A stretch of 36,839 nt of DNA, taken from NCBI GenBank assembly GCA_023415845.1, contig JAEZJB010000140.1, forward strand, positions 1-36,839, given 5' to 3'. The DNA comes from Chloroflexota bacterium (lineage in GTDB: Bacteria > Chloroflexota > Chloroflexia > Thermomicrobiales > UBA6265). The notes under the pieces are model-generated. The model was given only the letters and a program-made list of their open reading frames with translations, was not told the origin of the DNA and made no database searches. The translations under genes and the position numbers were made by a program. How positions within the stretch are numbered: the first letter of the stretch is position 1; each line of letters opens with the position of its first letter. Of the stretch, positions 15,469 through 23,520 are shown one piece after another.

Positions 15469-16518
15469 TCACGAGAATCGGTGGCTGGAGATGCCAGGCT
15501 CTTCCGGGAGTGGGTAAGCACCATCGACAAGGGAGATTGGGCTCTTGTCTGGCAGGAGGCCGCTTTCCATGTAGAGCGTGTTGGGCAGGGCGGCGAGCAG
15601 GTGGAGATGCGCTCCGCCGCCATGCGAGGCGTAGGGAATGTTGAACCCGTGGGCCATGATGCCGATCTCCAGGCACTCGGTCAGGCCACCGGCCCGCCGG
15701 AGGTCGGGCTGGATCACACCAACCCCGCCCTGGGTCAAAAGTTCTCGAAACTGCGCGATTCCGTAACGATTCTCGCCAGTTGCGATGGGGATACGTAATC
15801 GCTGACTAAGGGTGAGGTGACCGGCGATGTCGTCGGCGCGGATTGGCTCCTCGAACCACGTACAGCCCAGTTCCTGGTAGACCTCCCCGCGCCGGAGCGC
15901 CTCGCTCACCGAGAGCGCCTGGTTGGCGTCGACCATCAGTGGTGCATCCGCGCCGATCGCCGTTCGCACCACCTCGATCCGGCGCACGTCTTCGGCGAGC
16001 GTCGGGCAGCCAACTTTCATCTTCACCCCGGCGAAGCCCTGCTCCATTGCCTTGCTGCAGACTGCGGCCAGGCCCGCTTCGTCCAGTTCCAGCCATCCCA
16101 CCATCGCGTAGGCGGGCACCCGGGTCCTCTGCGCCCCGAGCAGGCGCCAGACTGGTTGCTGGAGGGCATGTCCCATCAGATCCCATAGGGCAAGGTCGAT
16201 GGCGGCGATCCCGAACAGGGCGAATCCGGCCGTCCCGTGGTAGTCGGTCAGTTTCCAGAGCCGGTCCCGAATTCCGCGAATCAGGAACGGGTCCGTGCCG
16301 ATGATTTCCGGCGCCAGCTCCTGTTCGATCAGGGATGCCAGCAGCGACGGGCTGGCCGCAACCCGTCCAAAGTAGGTCTCGCTGCTGCCGGACACGCCCT
16401 CGTCGGTGTGGATCGTGATCCGGGTTGAGCCGTTGCGATCGAGCAACTGGATGGCGTCGCGAACCGGATGTGGCTTGGGTGCCGACTGGTAGCTGACGTC
16501 GATGCCGGTGATCTTCAT
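15469..16518 (-). CDS. Mandelate racemase-type enolase-superfamily enzyme
   Basis: This 349-residue enzyme has a full mandelate-racemase-type active site: Lys166-x-Lys168 (VKMKVG), magnesium ligands Asp197 (VDANQ), Glu223 or 224 (FEEP) and Glu249 (TGEN), Asp272 in QPDLRRAGG and His299 in SHGGG. It therefore should abstract a proton next to a carboxylate, giving dehydration or epimerisation of an acid sugar or related acid. The ATG at 16518 has GAGGGGGA upstream. It lies 80 bp downstream of the ABC ATPase gene and 19 bp upstream of the ceramidase-like gene. Confidence 0.93.
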   Translation of the reverse strand: MKITGIDVSYQSAPKPHPVRDAIQLLDRNGSTRITIHTDEGVSGSSETYFGRVAASPSLLASLIEQELAPEIIGTDPFLIRGIRDRLWKLTDYHGTAGFALFGIAAIDLALWDLMGHALQQPVWRLLGAQRTRVPAYAMVGWLELDEAGLAAVCSKAMEQGFAGVKMKVGCPTLAEDVRRIEVVRTAIGADAPLMVDANQALSVSEALRRGEVYQELGCTWFEEPIRADDIAGHLTLSQRLRIPIATGENRYGIAQFRELLTQGGVGVIQPDLRRAGGLTECLEIGIMAHGFNIPYASHGGGAHLHLLAALPNTLYMESGLLPDKSPISLVDGAYPLPEEPGISSHRFS

Positions 16519-16598
16519 GCGCGGTCCCCCTCGGTACGTGGTACGTGGTTCGTGACCGGCATCATCCGGGGGATTCATCGTTGTGTCGACCGCTCTGG

Positions 16599-17684
16599 TC
16601 AACTACCAGGCATGGTCGTCAGGTCACCCGCGTTGGCGGCCAGAGGAATCAGGTCGGTCGCGGAAATGCAGAGGTGCACGGTCTCGCCGACCCGCGGTAC
16701 GTGGTGTCGTCCGTCGTGGGGCAGGTCAATGCGCAGCGAAAGATCGCCCGGCAGGCGCGTCCAGATGCTGCAGAAGGTGCCCTTGAACGTGACGTCGGTC
16801 ACCGTCGCCGGCCAGCCAGACTCCGCCAGCCGAATCCGGTTCGCTCGGAGGGCGAACGTGACCGTCTCGCCCGGAGCGGCTGTCGCCCCGGGCAGCGTCA
16901 CATCATGAGCCCCGATCCGCACCACGGCCAGCGCCGCATCCCGTGCGGTGACGACTCCGGTCAGGATCTGGGCACCGAGGAACCTCGCGACGAACGATGT
17001 CCGGGGTTGATCAAAGATCTCTGCTGGTGTGCCTGTCTGCTCGATGCGTCCCGCATTCATCACCGCAATATGGCTGGACATCGCCAGGGCTTCTTCCTGG
17101 TCGTGCGTCACCGCGATGAAGGTGATGCCGGTTCGGCGCTGCAGGTGCAACAATTCGTCCTGCATCTGGCGGCGGAGGTTTGCGTCAAGGGCGGTCAATG
17201 GCTCGTCGAGCAACAGTACGGTTGGCTGCAACACCAGCGACCGGGCCAGCGCCACCCGTTGTTGCTGGCCGCCAGAGAGCTGGTCGGGAAGGCGTGACTC
17301 GAAACCGGCCAGGTCCACCAGGGCCAACGCGTCCGCCACCTGCTGTCGACGCTGGCTCGCCGGCACTCGGCGCATCCGGAGGCCGTAGTCCACATTTTGC
17401 CCAACGGTGAGGTGCGGGAAGAGGGCGTAGCGCTGGAAGACCATCGCCGTCGGTCGCCGGTGCGGCGGCTTCCCCGAAGCGTCCTCTCCCGCAATCCGGA
17501 CGCTCCCGCTGTCGGGGGCAACGAACCCGCCGATGATCCGCAGCAGCGTGGTCTTGCCACAGCCCGATGGGCCGAGCAGGGTGATGAAATCGCCGGGCGC
17601 AACCGCCAGCGAGACGTTATCGACCGCAATGTGCGTGCCGAATCGTTTGGAGATGTGGTCTAGCTCGACATCGGGAGGCGACAC
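16599..17684 (-). CDS. ABC transporter ATP-binding protein (PotA/FbpC-like)
   Basis: This 361-residue ATPase has Walker A GPSGCGKTT, the Q-loop VFQRYALFPHLTV, the signature LSGGQQQR, Walker B LLLDEP and the switch His in VTHDQEEA. Residues from about 240 form a TOBE-type regulatory domain, as in polyamine, iron and some sugar importers. A GTG at 17684 is the only good start: no ATG lies in frame between it and an upstream in-frame stop. No permease or binding-protein gene of matching type is in this window, so the ATPase is an orphan here and may serve transporters encoded elsewhere. It is first in a minus-strand set with the enolase-family and ceramidase-like genes. Confidence 0.93.
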   Translation of the reverse strand: MSPPDVELDHISKRFGTHIAVDNVSLAVAPGDFITLLGPSGCGKTTLLRIIGGFVAPDSGSVRIAGEDASGKPPHRRPTAMVFQRYALFPHLTVGQNVDYGLRMRRVPASQRRQQVADALALVDLAGFESRLPDQLSGGQQQRVALARSLVLQPTVLLLDEPLTALDANLRRQMQDELLHLQRRTGITFIAVTHDQEEALAMSSHIAVMNAGRIEQTGTPAEIFDQPRTSFVARFLGAQILTGVVTARDAALAVVRIGAHDVTLPGATAAPGETVTFALRANRIRLAESGWPATVTDVTFKGTFCSIWTRLPGDLSLRIDLPHDGRHHVPRVGETVHLCISATDLIPLAANAGDLTTMPGS

Positions 17685-17821
17685 GGCCGGGAAACGACTC
17701 CGGGGTGAGGGCGGAGGACATGGTGTTCAGCCTACCCCATAGACCAGACCCTTGCCTTCTCCACCGTTTCCCGATACCGGAGTGGCCGTAACCCACCCGT
17801 GAGAAACCTGCCGGATTTTCA

Positions 17822-17851
17822 TTGACATCAGGCGTTGGCGATCCGTATGCT
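17822..17851 (+). promoter_or_regulatory. Promoter of the PadR-MMPL operon
   Basis: A perfect TTGACA (17822-17827) is followed after 18 bases by TATGCT (17846-17851). Transcription would begin near 17858, before the inverted repeat at 17872-17891 and the PadR start codon. Confidence 0.6.
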
Positions 17852-17871
17852 CACCAGAGCAAATGGTCGAT

Positions 17872-17891
17872 GACGACTAATTGGTGTCGTC
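17872..17891. promoter_or_regulatory. Inverted repeat, candidate PadR operator
   Basis: GACGAC (17872-17877) and GTCGTC (17886-17891) are separated by 8 bases. The repeat lies just downstream of the predicted transcription start and 20 bp before the PadR gene, where autorepression would be expected. Confidence 0.5.
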
Positions 17892-17910
17892 TAACCGGAA
17901 TCGAATAACC

Positions 17911-18558
17911 ATGGCTCCTTCTCTCACTCCATTGGCCCTCGGAATTCTCAGTACCCTGCGCGATCGGCCCATGCACCCGTACGAAATCCGCCAGACCATG
18001 CTCGAGCGCAAGCACGACGAAATCATCCGCATGCCAGGTGGGTCGCTCTACAGCACCATCGACCGCCTGTTGGCCGATGGCTACATCGAGGTGATCGGCA
18101 CCGAGCGCGCCGGGAAGCGTCCCGAACGCACGATCTATGACCTGACTCCTGCCGGGGAAACTGCCCTGCTTGACTGGCTTCGGCAGGCACTGGTAACCCC
18201 CGGCACCGATGCGTCGCAACTCGCCTCGGTAATCGCCTTCCTCCCACACCTGATGCCTGATGAAGCCCGGTCATTGCTCGTTACTCGCCAGGAAGCGCTG
18301 CGCAACCTGTTGGCCGAGCACGACTCCACCATGCAGGACCGGTTCTGGAGCCGGATGCCCCGCATGTTTCGCCTCCATGGCGAGTACCGGGCGGCGCTCT
18401 GGCGGGCCGAACTGGACTGGGTCACCTCACTGGTGGCCGACATCGAACGCGGAAACCTGAGTTGGCCACCAGTCATCGTGGCCTGGCACCAGCGGCGTGG
18501 CACCTGGCACGCCAACAACGTTGAGATGGCCGCAGCGCCGGGAGAAAACAACACATGA
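17911..18558 (+). CDS. PadR-family transcriptional regulator
   Basis: This 215-residue regulator has an N-terminal winged helix-turn-helix at residues 8-85 (LGILSTLRDRPMHPYEI, then GGSLYSTIDRLLADGYIE and the wing TIYDLTPAGE), typical of PadR. It also has a long C-terminal helical dimerisation domain of the PadR subfamily-1 type. Its stop overlaps the MMPL start (ATGA), so regulator and pump are translationally coupled. PadR proteins usually repress a neighbouring efflux gene until a toxic ligand binds. The start at 17911 has only a weak ribosome-binding site (GGAA). Confidence 0.93.
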   Translation: MAPSLTPLALGILSTLRDRPMHPYEIRQTMLERKHDEIIRMPGGSLYSTIDRLLADGYIEVIGTERAGKRPERTIYDLTPAGETALLDWLRQALVTPGTDASQLASVIAFLPHLMPDEARSLLVTRQEALRNLLAEHDSTMQDRFWSRMPRMFRLHGEYRAALWRAELDWVTSLVADIERGNLSWPPVIVAWHQRRGTWHANNVEMAAAPGENNT

Positions 18559-20660
18559 CCAACGCGGAATCACCTGAGAGCGGATCCAGTCGGTTTGACT
18601 GGCTGGGTCGTCTCGTCTCCGGTCGCCTCAAGTGGGCGGTTGTCGTGTTCTGGGTATTGGTGGTGATCGCCACGCTCCCCCTCGCCAGCCGCATCGGTGA
18701 GGTGGAGGACAACGGCAGCCGGGCCTTCCTGCCCGGGTCGTCCGAATCCCTCGAAGTGCTCGAACTGCAGGACCAGTTCGCCAGCACCGGCTCCACCACC
18801 GCTGTCATCATCTACCATCGCGACGGCGGCCTCGCCGACGCGGACATGGCAACCGTCCAAACCGACGCCGAGGAGATCGCGGCAGCCAGCGACAGCTTCC
18901 GGGTCACCGATCCGATTCCGTCAGAAGATGGGACCGCCATCCTGCTGACGGTGATCGTGCCGGACACCGATGAAGAGCAACTCGATGCCGACGTTGCCAC
19001 CATCCGCGATATCGTCTCGGCCGACCTCGACGAGGGCCTTGTCGCCAAGGTCACCGGTCCGGCCGGTATTGGCGTGGATCTCGGCAAGGTCTTCCAGGGC
19101 ATCAACGGCCGCTTGCTGGCGGCGGCAGCCGTGGTCGTCGCGGTCCTGCTCCTGATCACCTATCGCAGTCCGTTCCTCTGGATCATTCCCCTGCTCGTGG
19201 TCGGATTCGCCGACCGCCTCGCCACCGCCGTGGTCTTTCTCCTCGCGAAAACCTTCGATTTCGGCACCAGCGGGCAAAGCGTTGGCATTATGGCCATCCT
19301 CGTCTTCGGCGCCGGAACCGACTACGCCCTGTTGCTGATCGCCCGCTATCGGGAGGAGTTGCGGCAGGAAGAGTCGGAGGCGCAAGCCATGCGCATCGCC
19401 ATCCGACAGGCCGCCCCGGCCATCCTCGCCTCCGGCGGCACCGTGATGCTCGGCCTGGCCTGTCTGATCGTGGCCGATCTCAATTCCAACCGCTACCTGG
19501 CTCCCGTCGGTATCGCCGGCATCCTCTGCGCCTTGCTGCTGACGCTCACCCTCCTGCCCGCCCTGCTCGTGATCGTGACCCGCAAGGTCTTCTGGCCGTT
19601 CGTGCCGCACTATGGGTCCGAATCTGGTGAGAACTCGAGCATCTGGGCCCGCATCGGGCACTGGGTCGCGGCCCGCCCTCGCCCGGTCTGGATCGGCACG
19701 ACCATCTTCCTTGTGGTGCTCGCGCTGGGCGTGACCCAGTACCAGGTGTCGTTCACCCAGAACGACCAGTTCACCAACAAGCCGGAAGCGATCCAGGGCG
19801 CAGAGTTGCTCGCCGAGAGTTTCCCCGCCGGCAGTGGCTCCCCCACCATCGTCATCGCCAACAAGGCCCAGACCGAGGCGGTGCTCGGTGCCATCCAGGG
19901 CGTCGATGGCGTCGCCAGCGCCAACCCTGCGGGTGAGACCGACGATCTCGTCCAGTTCACCGTGACTCTCGATGCCGAACCAGGCTCCGATCGCGCCTTC
20001 GATATCGTGCGCGACCTGCGTGAGACGGTCCACGCCATCCCCGATGCCAATGCGCTCGTCGGTGGGTCGGACGCCGAAAACCTCGATACCGGTGAGGCCA
20101 ATCAACGGGACCAGCTCGTGACCATCCCGTTGGTGCTGACCGTGGTCTTCATCGTCCTCGCCATCCTGCTCCGCTCGATCCTGGCGCCGGTCCTGTTGCT
20201 GGCCACCAGCGTCCTCTCGACCATCTCGGCGCTCGGCGTCACCGTGGTTGTATTCCGATACTGGTTCGGCTACGACGGTATGCAGGCGGGCGTGCTGCTG
20301 CTCGGCTTCGTCTTCCTGATCGCCCTCGGCGTCGACTACAACATCTTCCTCATGAGCCGCGTGCATGAGGAAAGTCCGTTGATCGGCACCCGCGCTGGCA
20401 TGCTGCGCGGCCTGACGGTGACAGGTGGCGTGATCACCTCCGCCGGTATCGTGCTGGCAGCCACCTTCGCCGTCCTAGGCATTCTGCCGCTGGTCGCCCT
20501 CGCCCAGGTTGGCTTCCTGGTCGCGTTCGGTGTGCTGATGGACGCGCTCCTGGTCCGCTCGATCCTTGTCCCGGCGATTACGCTCGATCTTGGCAAGCGC
20601 ATCTGGTGGCCGAGCGCCCTCAGCAAGCGAGACGGCACGCCAGAAGGCGAACCCGCCTGA
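18555..20660 (+). CDS. MMPL-family RND-like membrane transporter
   Basis: This 701-residue protein is built as two repeats. Each has one helix, an extracytoplasmic loop domain and a cluster of helices, about 12 in total. The helix near residue 28 (WAVVVFWVLVVIATLPLAS) and the GAGTDYALLLIARYREEL and GVDYNIFLMSRVHEE blocks are characteristic of MMPL proteins, with the Asp of the proton relay in each half. Family members export lipids or drugs using the proton gradient. The overlap with PadR suggests drug or lipid efflux that is induced by substrate. A hairpin follows the stop by 26 bp. Confidence 0.95.
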   Translation: MTNAESPESGSSRFDWLGRLVSGRLKWAVVVFWVLVVIATLPLASRIGEVEDNGSRAFLPGSSESLEVLELQDQFASTGSTTAVIIYHRDGGLADADMATVQTDAEEIAAASDSFRVTDPIPSEDGTAILLTVIVPDTDEEQLDADVATIRDIVSADLDEGLVAKVTGPAGIGVDLGKVFQGINGRLLAAAAVVVAVLLLITYRSPFLWIIPLLVVGFADRLATAVVFLLAKTFDFGTSGQSVGIMAILVFGAGTDYALLLIARYREELRQEESEAQAMRIAIRQAAPAILASGGTVMLGLACLIVADLNSNRYLAPVGIAGILCALLLTLTLLPALLVIVTRKVFWPFVPHYGSESGENSSIWARIGHWVAARPRPVWIGTTIFLVVLALGVTQYQVSFTQNDQFTNKPEAIQGAELLAESFPAGSGSPTIVIANKAQTEAVLGAIQGVDGVASANPAGETDDLVQFTVTLDAEPGSDRAFDIVRDLRETVHAIPDANALVGGSDAENLDTGEANQRDQLVTIPLVLTVVFIVLAILLRSILAPVLLLATSVLSTISALGVTVVVFRYWFGYDGMQAGVLLLGFVFLIALGVDYNIFLMSRVHEESPLIGTRAGMLRGLTVTGGVITSAGIVLAATFAVLGILPLVALAQVGFLVAFGVLMDALLVRSILVPAITLDLGKRIWWPSALSKRDGTPEGEPA

Positions 20661-20686
20661 TCCAATCCGATCTGCAGGCGTCACAG

Positions 20687-20723
20687 CACCAGGCCGGCCG
20701 GGACATTCCCGGACCGCCTGGTG
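20687..20723 (+). terminator. Terminator of the PadR-MMPL operon
   Basis: The outer 8-bp stem CACCAGGC/GCCTGGTG (20687-20694 with 20716-20723) is extended by an inner CCGGG/CCCGG pairing and followed by TTTGCG. Confidence 0.65.
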
Positions 20724-20856
20724 TTTGCGCGTATGTGGTTCAACCAGGAACCATCTGGGCCGGTCGTCATCTGCCGGGCGATACACTGAACGCTGCCGGT
20801 GGCCCAATACCACCGGATTTCCATCGTTCCGGGTTCCTGCAGAAAGGAGACGTGCC

Positions 20857-22191
20857 ATGCGCCCGCCCCGGCCACCGCTGTCTCCATGGATTGTCTTGCT
20901 GATCATCAGCCTCGTGCTGCTTGCCCGCCTGCCGTTCTTCGGCATGGCCGCACACCGCTACGACGCCTACGGTATGGCCGAGTGGACCTGGGCCCTCGCC
21001 GAACGCGGCCCCACCAGGTTCTACGACCTGGCCCTGGAGGTCGCTCCCGACCACCTGCCCGGCGATCTCTGGATCCTCTGGCTGATGGGGGCACCGCTCC
21101 ACGCGCTCGATCCCGGCTTCGACTTTTACGCTCACCCCTACACGCTAATGCTCAAGACCGTCGCGCTCCTCGCCGATCTCGCCATCGCGCTCGGCTTGCT
21201 GGCGATCGGCTGCAGGTTGGGCAAACCCACGCTCGGCACCGGGTTGGCGGTCGCTTTCGCCCTCAACCCGGCGGCGATCATCATCTCTGCGGTCTGGGGC
21301 CAGTGGGACGCCCTTTCGGTGGCCGCGATTGTGGTCGCGCTCTACGCCCTCCTCGGCGGGCGCTGGACACTGGCGGCGGTCTGCGCCGTCTTCGCCTGCC
21401 TGGTCAAGCCGCAGTTGGGGATCATCCTGCCCGGAATGCTCATTTACCTGAGTCGGACATCGCTCGTGGGGTTCGTCTGGCGCGACTGGCCCTGGCGCAA
21501 ACTCCTGGCAGCGGCAGCAGCCGGCGTCGCGACGTTCTATGCGCTCTGCCTGCCATTCGGGGTGAGCCTGTTCGGGCTTTTCACCCCCTGGTCGATCGGA
21601 GACCGGCTCGCCTTTGCCGCCGACCGCTACCAGTCCACCACCCTTGGCGCCTTCAATCTCTGGCTGCTGCCAATCGGCCGCGAGGTCGCACCGCTGGATT
21701 CCGACTACCTGGTCGGCAGCCTCACCTACCGCGAGGTGAGCATCTGCCTCCTCGTCCTGGCCTGCGGCATCGCCTGGTGGGGAGCTGGCCGCCTGCCCGA
21801 TCCGCGTGCCGCCCTGCTCTGGTCGTCGGTGGTCACCACCTTGGGTGTCTTCCTATTCGCGACCCGCGTCCACGAGCGATACCTCTTCCCGGCGATGGCG
21901 CTCTCGTTCCTGCTGGTGCTGGTCCAGCGGCGCGCATGGTGGATTCCGGCCGCGCTCTCTCTGACGCTCTTCCTCAGTGTCTGGAGCTCTCTCGCCTGGG
22001 AATGGGTACCGGGCGGCACAACCTTTGGCGTCTCCCGCGACCTGATCGTCCGCGTGCTTGCTCTGGTCAACCTGCTGGCCTTCGGCGGCGTCCTGAAGCT
22101 CGGTTGGGATCACCGGTCACGCCAGGCACCGCCAGTCGAGGTCCCATCGTCCCGCCTCTCCCCCTCGTCCATGCAGGGCGACGCGGTCTAG
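20857..22191 (+). CDS. GT-C-fold-like polytopic membrane protein (mannosyltransferase type)
   Basis: This 444-residue protein has roughly ten or more hydrophobic helices. The first loop contains charged residues (HRYDAYGMAEW), and the WGQWDALSVAA, CLVKPQLGI and THERYLF-like (TRVHERYLFPAM) blocks are typical of GT87/DUF2029-type glycosyltransferases. Those enzymes use polyprenyl-phosphate sugars in the membrane. AGAAAGGAGA lies just upstream of the ATG at 20857. The gene stands alone between two hairpins. A glycan or glycolipid role is inferred from the family; the sugar is unknown. Confidence 0.82.
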   Translation: MRPPRPPLSPWIVLLIISLVLLARLPFFGMAAHRYDAYGMAEWTWALAERGPTRFYDLALEVAPDHLPGDLWILWLMGAPLHALDPGFDFYAHPYTLMLKTVALLADLAIALGLLAIGCRLGKPTLGTGLAVAFALNPAAIIISAVWGQWDALSVAAIVVALYALLGGRWTLAAVCAVFACLVKPQLGIILPGMLIYLSRTSLVGFVWRDWPWRKLLAAAAAGVATFYALCLPFGVSLFGLFTPWSIGDRLAFAADRYQSTTLGAFNLWLLPIGREVAPLDSDYLVGSLTYREVSICLLVLACGIAWWGAGRLPDPRAALLWSSVVTTLGVFLFATRVHERYLFPAMALSFLLVLVQRRAWWIPAALSLTLFLSVWSSLAWEWVPGGTTFGVSRDLIVRVLALVNLLAFGGVLKLGWDHRSRQAPPVEVPSSRLSPSSMQGDAV

Positions 22192-22217
22192 GGGGGCTGG
22201 ATCATGGATACGACAAG

Positions 22218-22247
22218 AGGCGGCTCCCTACGATCTGGGAGCCGCCT
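22218..22247. terminator. Bidirectional terminator hairpin
   Basis: Perfect 11-bp stem (22218-22228 with 22237-22247) and 8-base loop, between the convergent GT-C-like gene (+) and the binding-protein gene (-). Confidence 0.75.
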
Positions 22248-22266
22248 CCGTTCCGTGCCGGCGGCG

Positions 22267-23304
22267 TCAGGGCGCGGGAGTTGCCGCCTCCGTGCCAGGA
22301 AGCAATTCCCCATTCCACGCGCCAGCGACATCGACATCGTCGCCCAGCAGTCCCTGCGCCTTCAACCAGTCCCCATACGAGTTCCAGCGGTCAGCGGTCT
22401 GCAGCCCAAACGGGATCGTTCCGTCGTCGGTCCAGAGCGGAATCAGCAATTCCAGGCCTTCCAGTTCGACATCGGGCAGCAGGTCCGGCGATTCGGCCAC
22501 CAGCAGGTCGATGGCGGTCTCCGGATCGGCAATCGCGTCTTCATATCCCCGCTGGAGCGCCCCCAGCATCGCGCTGACCATCTCGGGCTGGCTGGCAATG
22601 GTGCTTTCCCCGGACACCAGAACCAGCTCGTAGTAGTCCGGCACGCCCCATTCCTCAACCCGGAAGTAGCGCACCGGTGACCCCTCGCGCTCGGCGAGGA
22701 TCGTTTCGTGGGTCCAGTAGACCCCAATCACCGCATCGGCCCGTTCGCTCAACACCGCCGGCATCAGGTCGTAGCCCACATTCACCATCGTGACGTCGTC
22801 GAGGGTAAGTCCCACTTCGGCCAGAATGGTGGTGATGAAGGCTTCGTCCGCCGGCAGGCCGGAATTGGCGATGGTCTTCCCGGCGAGGTCGGCCGGCGTC
22901 TCGATCTCGGAATCGGCGAGCACCATCAGCGAGTTCAGTGGGTGCTGCACCAGCGCCGCGACCGATACGATTGGAATCTCCTGCTCCCTCGCAAACAACA
23001 CTTCCGACTGGTAGGAAATTCCGAACGTGTCGCGCCCGGCGCCCACGGTCTGCAGCACCGTCGTCGGGTCCGACGGCACCGAGATCGTCACGTCCAGCCC
23101 GGCTTCGGTGAAATACCCGCGCTCCTGGGCCATGAAGATTCCAGCGTGGTTGGCGTTGGGATACCAGTCGAGCGCCAGCGTCACCGGCGTGAGTTCCTGG
23201 GCGGCAACCTGAATCGCTGGCGTCCCCAGGGCGACGACCGATGCGGCCGCGACCCCGGCGGCAGCGAAGTGGCGACGAGTCAGTGAACGATTTGTTGTGG
23301 GCAT
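22267..23304 (-). CDS. THI5/NMT1-family ABC substrate-binding protein (thiamine precursor)
   Basis: This 345-residue exported protein has a Tat-like signal (SLTRRHF near residues 7-13, then a hydrophobic stretch to about 35). Its mature N-terminus reads TLALDWYPNANHAGIFMAQERGYF, the hallmark of NMT1/THI5 periplasmic binding proteins such as ThiY. ThiY-type proteins capture formylaminopyrimidine or HMP for thiamine synthesis. The TPP riboswitch in its leader strongly supports a thiamine-related ligand. No permease or ATPase for it is adjacent: a terminator follows directly and the next gene converges. The partner transporter must be elsewhere, unless the TOBE-type ATPase at 16599 serves, which is unlikely for this family. 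Confidence 0.93.
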   Translation of the reverse strand: MPTTNRSLTRRHFAAAGVAAASVVALGTPAIQVAAQELTPVTLALDWYPNANHAGIFMAQERGYFTEAGLDVTISVPSDPTTVLQTVGAGRDTFGISYQSEVLFAREQEIPIVSVAALVQHPLNSLMVLADSEIETPADLAGKTIANSGLPADEAFITTILAEVGLTLDDVTMVNVGYDLMPAVLSERADAVIGVYWTHETILAEREGSPVRYFRVEEWGVPDYYELVLVSGESTIASQPEMVSAMLGALQRGYEDAIADPETAIDLLVAESPDLLPDVELEGLELLIPLWTDDGTIPFGLQTADRWNSYGDWLKAQGLLGDDVDVAGAWNGELLPGTEAATPAP

Positions 23305-23320
23305 GGATGTTCAGGTCCTC

Positions 23321-23410
23321 ACGTTTCCTGCGCGGGGATTATCCCGATCAGGTGCGACGGTCGGTGGCGGTGAGCCACCCTCTCAGCCCGGTCCGTCCGA
23401 GCTCCCGTTG
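23321..23410 (-). promoter_or_regulatory. TPP riboswitch (THI element)
   Basis: On the minus strand the leader contains CTGAGA (complement of 23381-23386), a GGTGGC/GCCACC hairpin as P3, then ACCTGATC-GGGATAAT-CC, and ends with GCGCAGGAAACG. These are the conserved core elements of the thiamine pyrophosphate riboswitch in the right order. It ends 17 bases before the ATG of the binding-protein gene, with GAGGA in between, so control is probably by hiding the ribosome-binding site. Visible P1 pairing is short. Confidence 0.92.
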
Positions 23411-23520
23411 GGGGATGAATTGTGCCCCTAGTGTACGGGATTGCCCCGTAGTGGCCCAGCATCATGGGCGATTTGCTATCGTGTGAACGCATGCTGAACG
23501 TCAATGCGGGGGATGCCTGA

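Noticed and set aside
16545..17297. 250-codon plus-strand frame opposite the ABC ATPase
   Set aside because: The minus-strand frame has all ABC motifs. The plus frame is a GC-driven shadow with no start site or family pattern.
18921..20366. 481-codon minus-strand frame opposite the MMPL gene
   Set aside because: It is rich in Gly, Asp and His with no motif, typical of the antisense of a GC-rich membrane gene.
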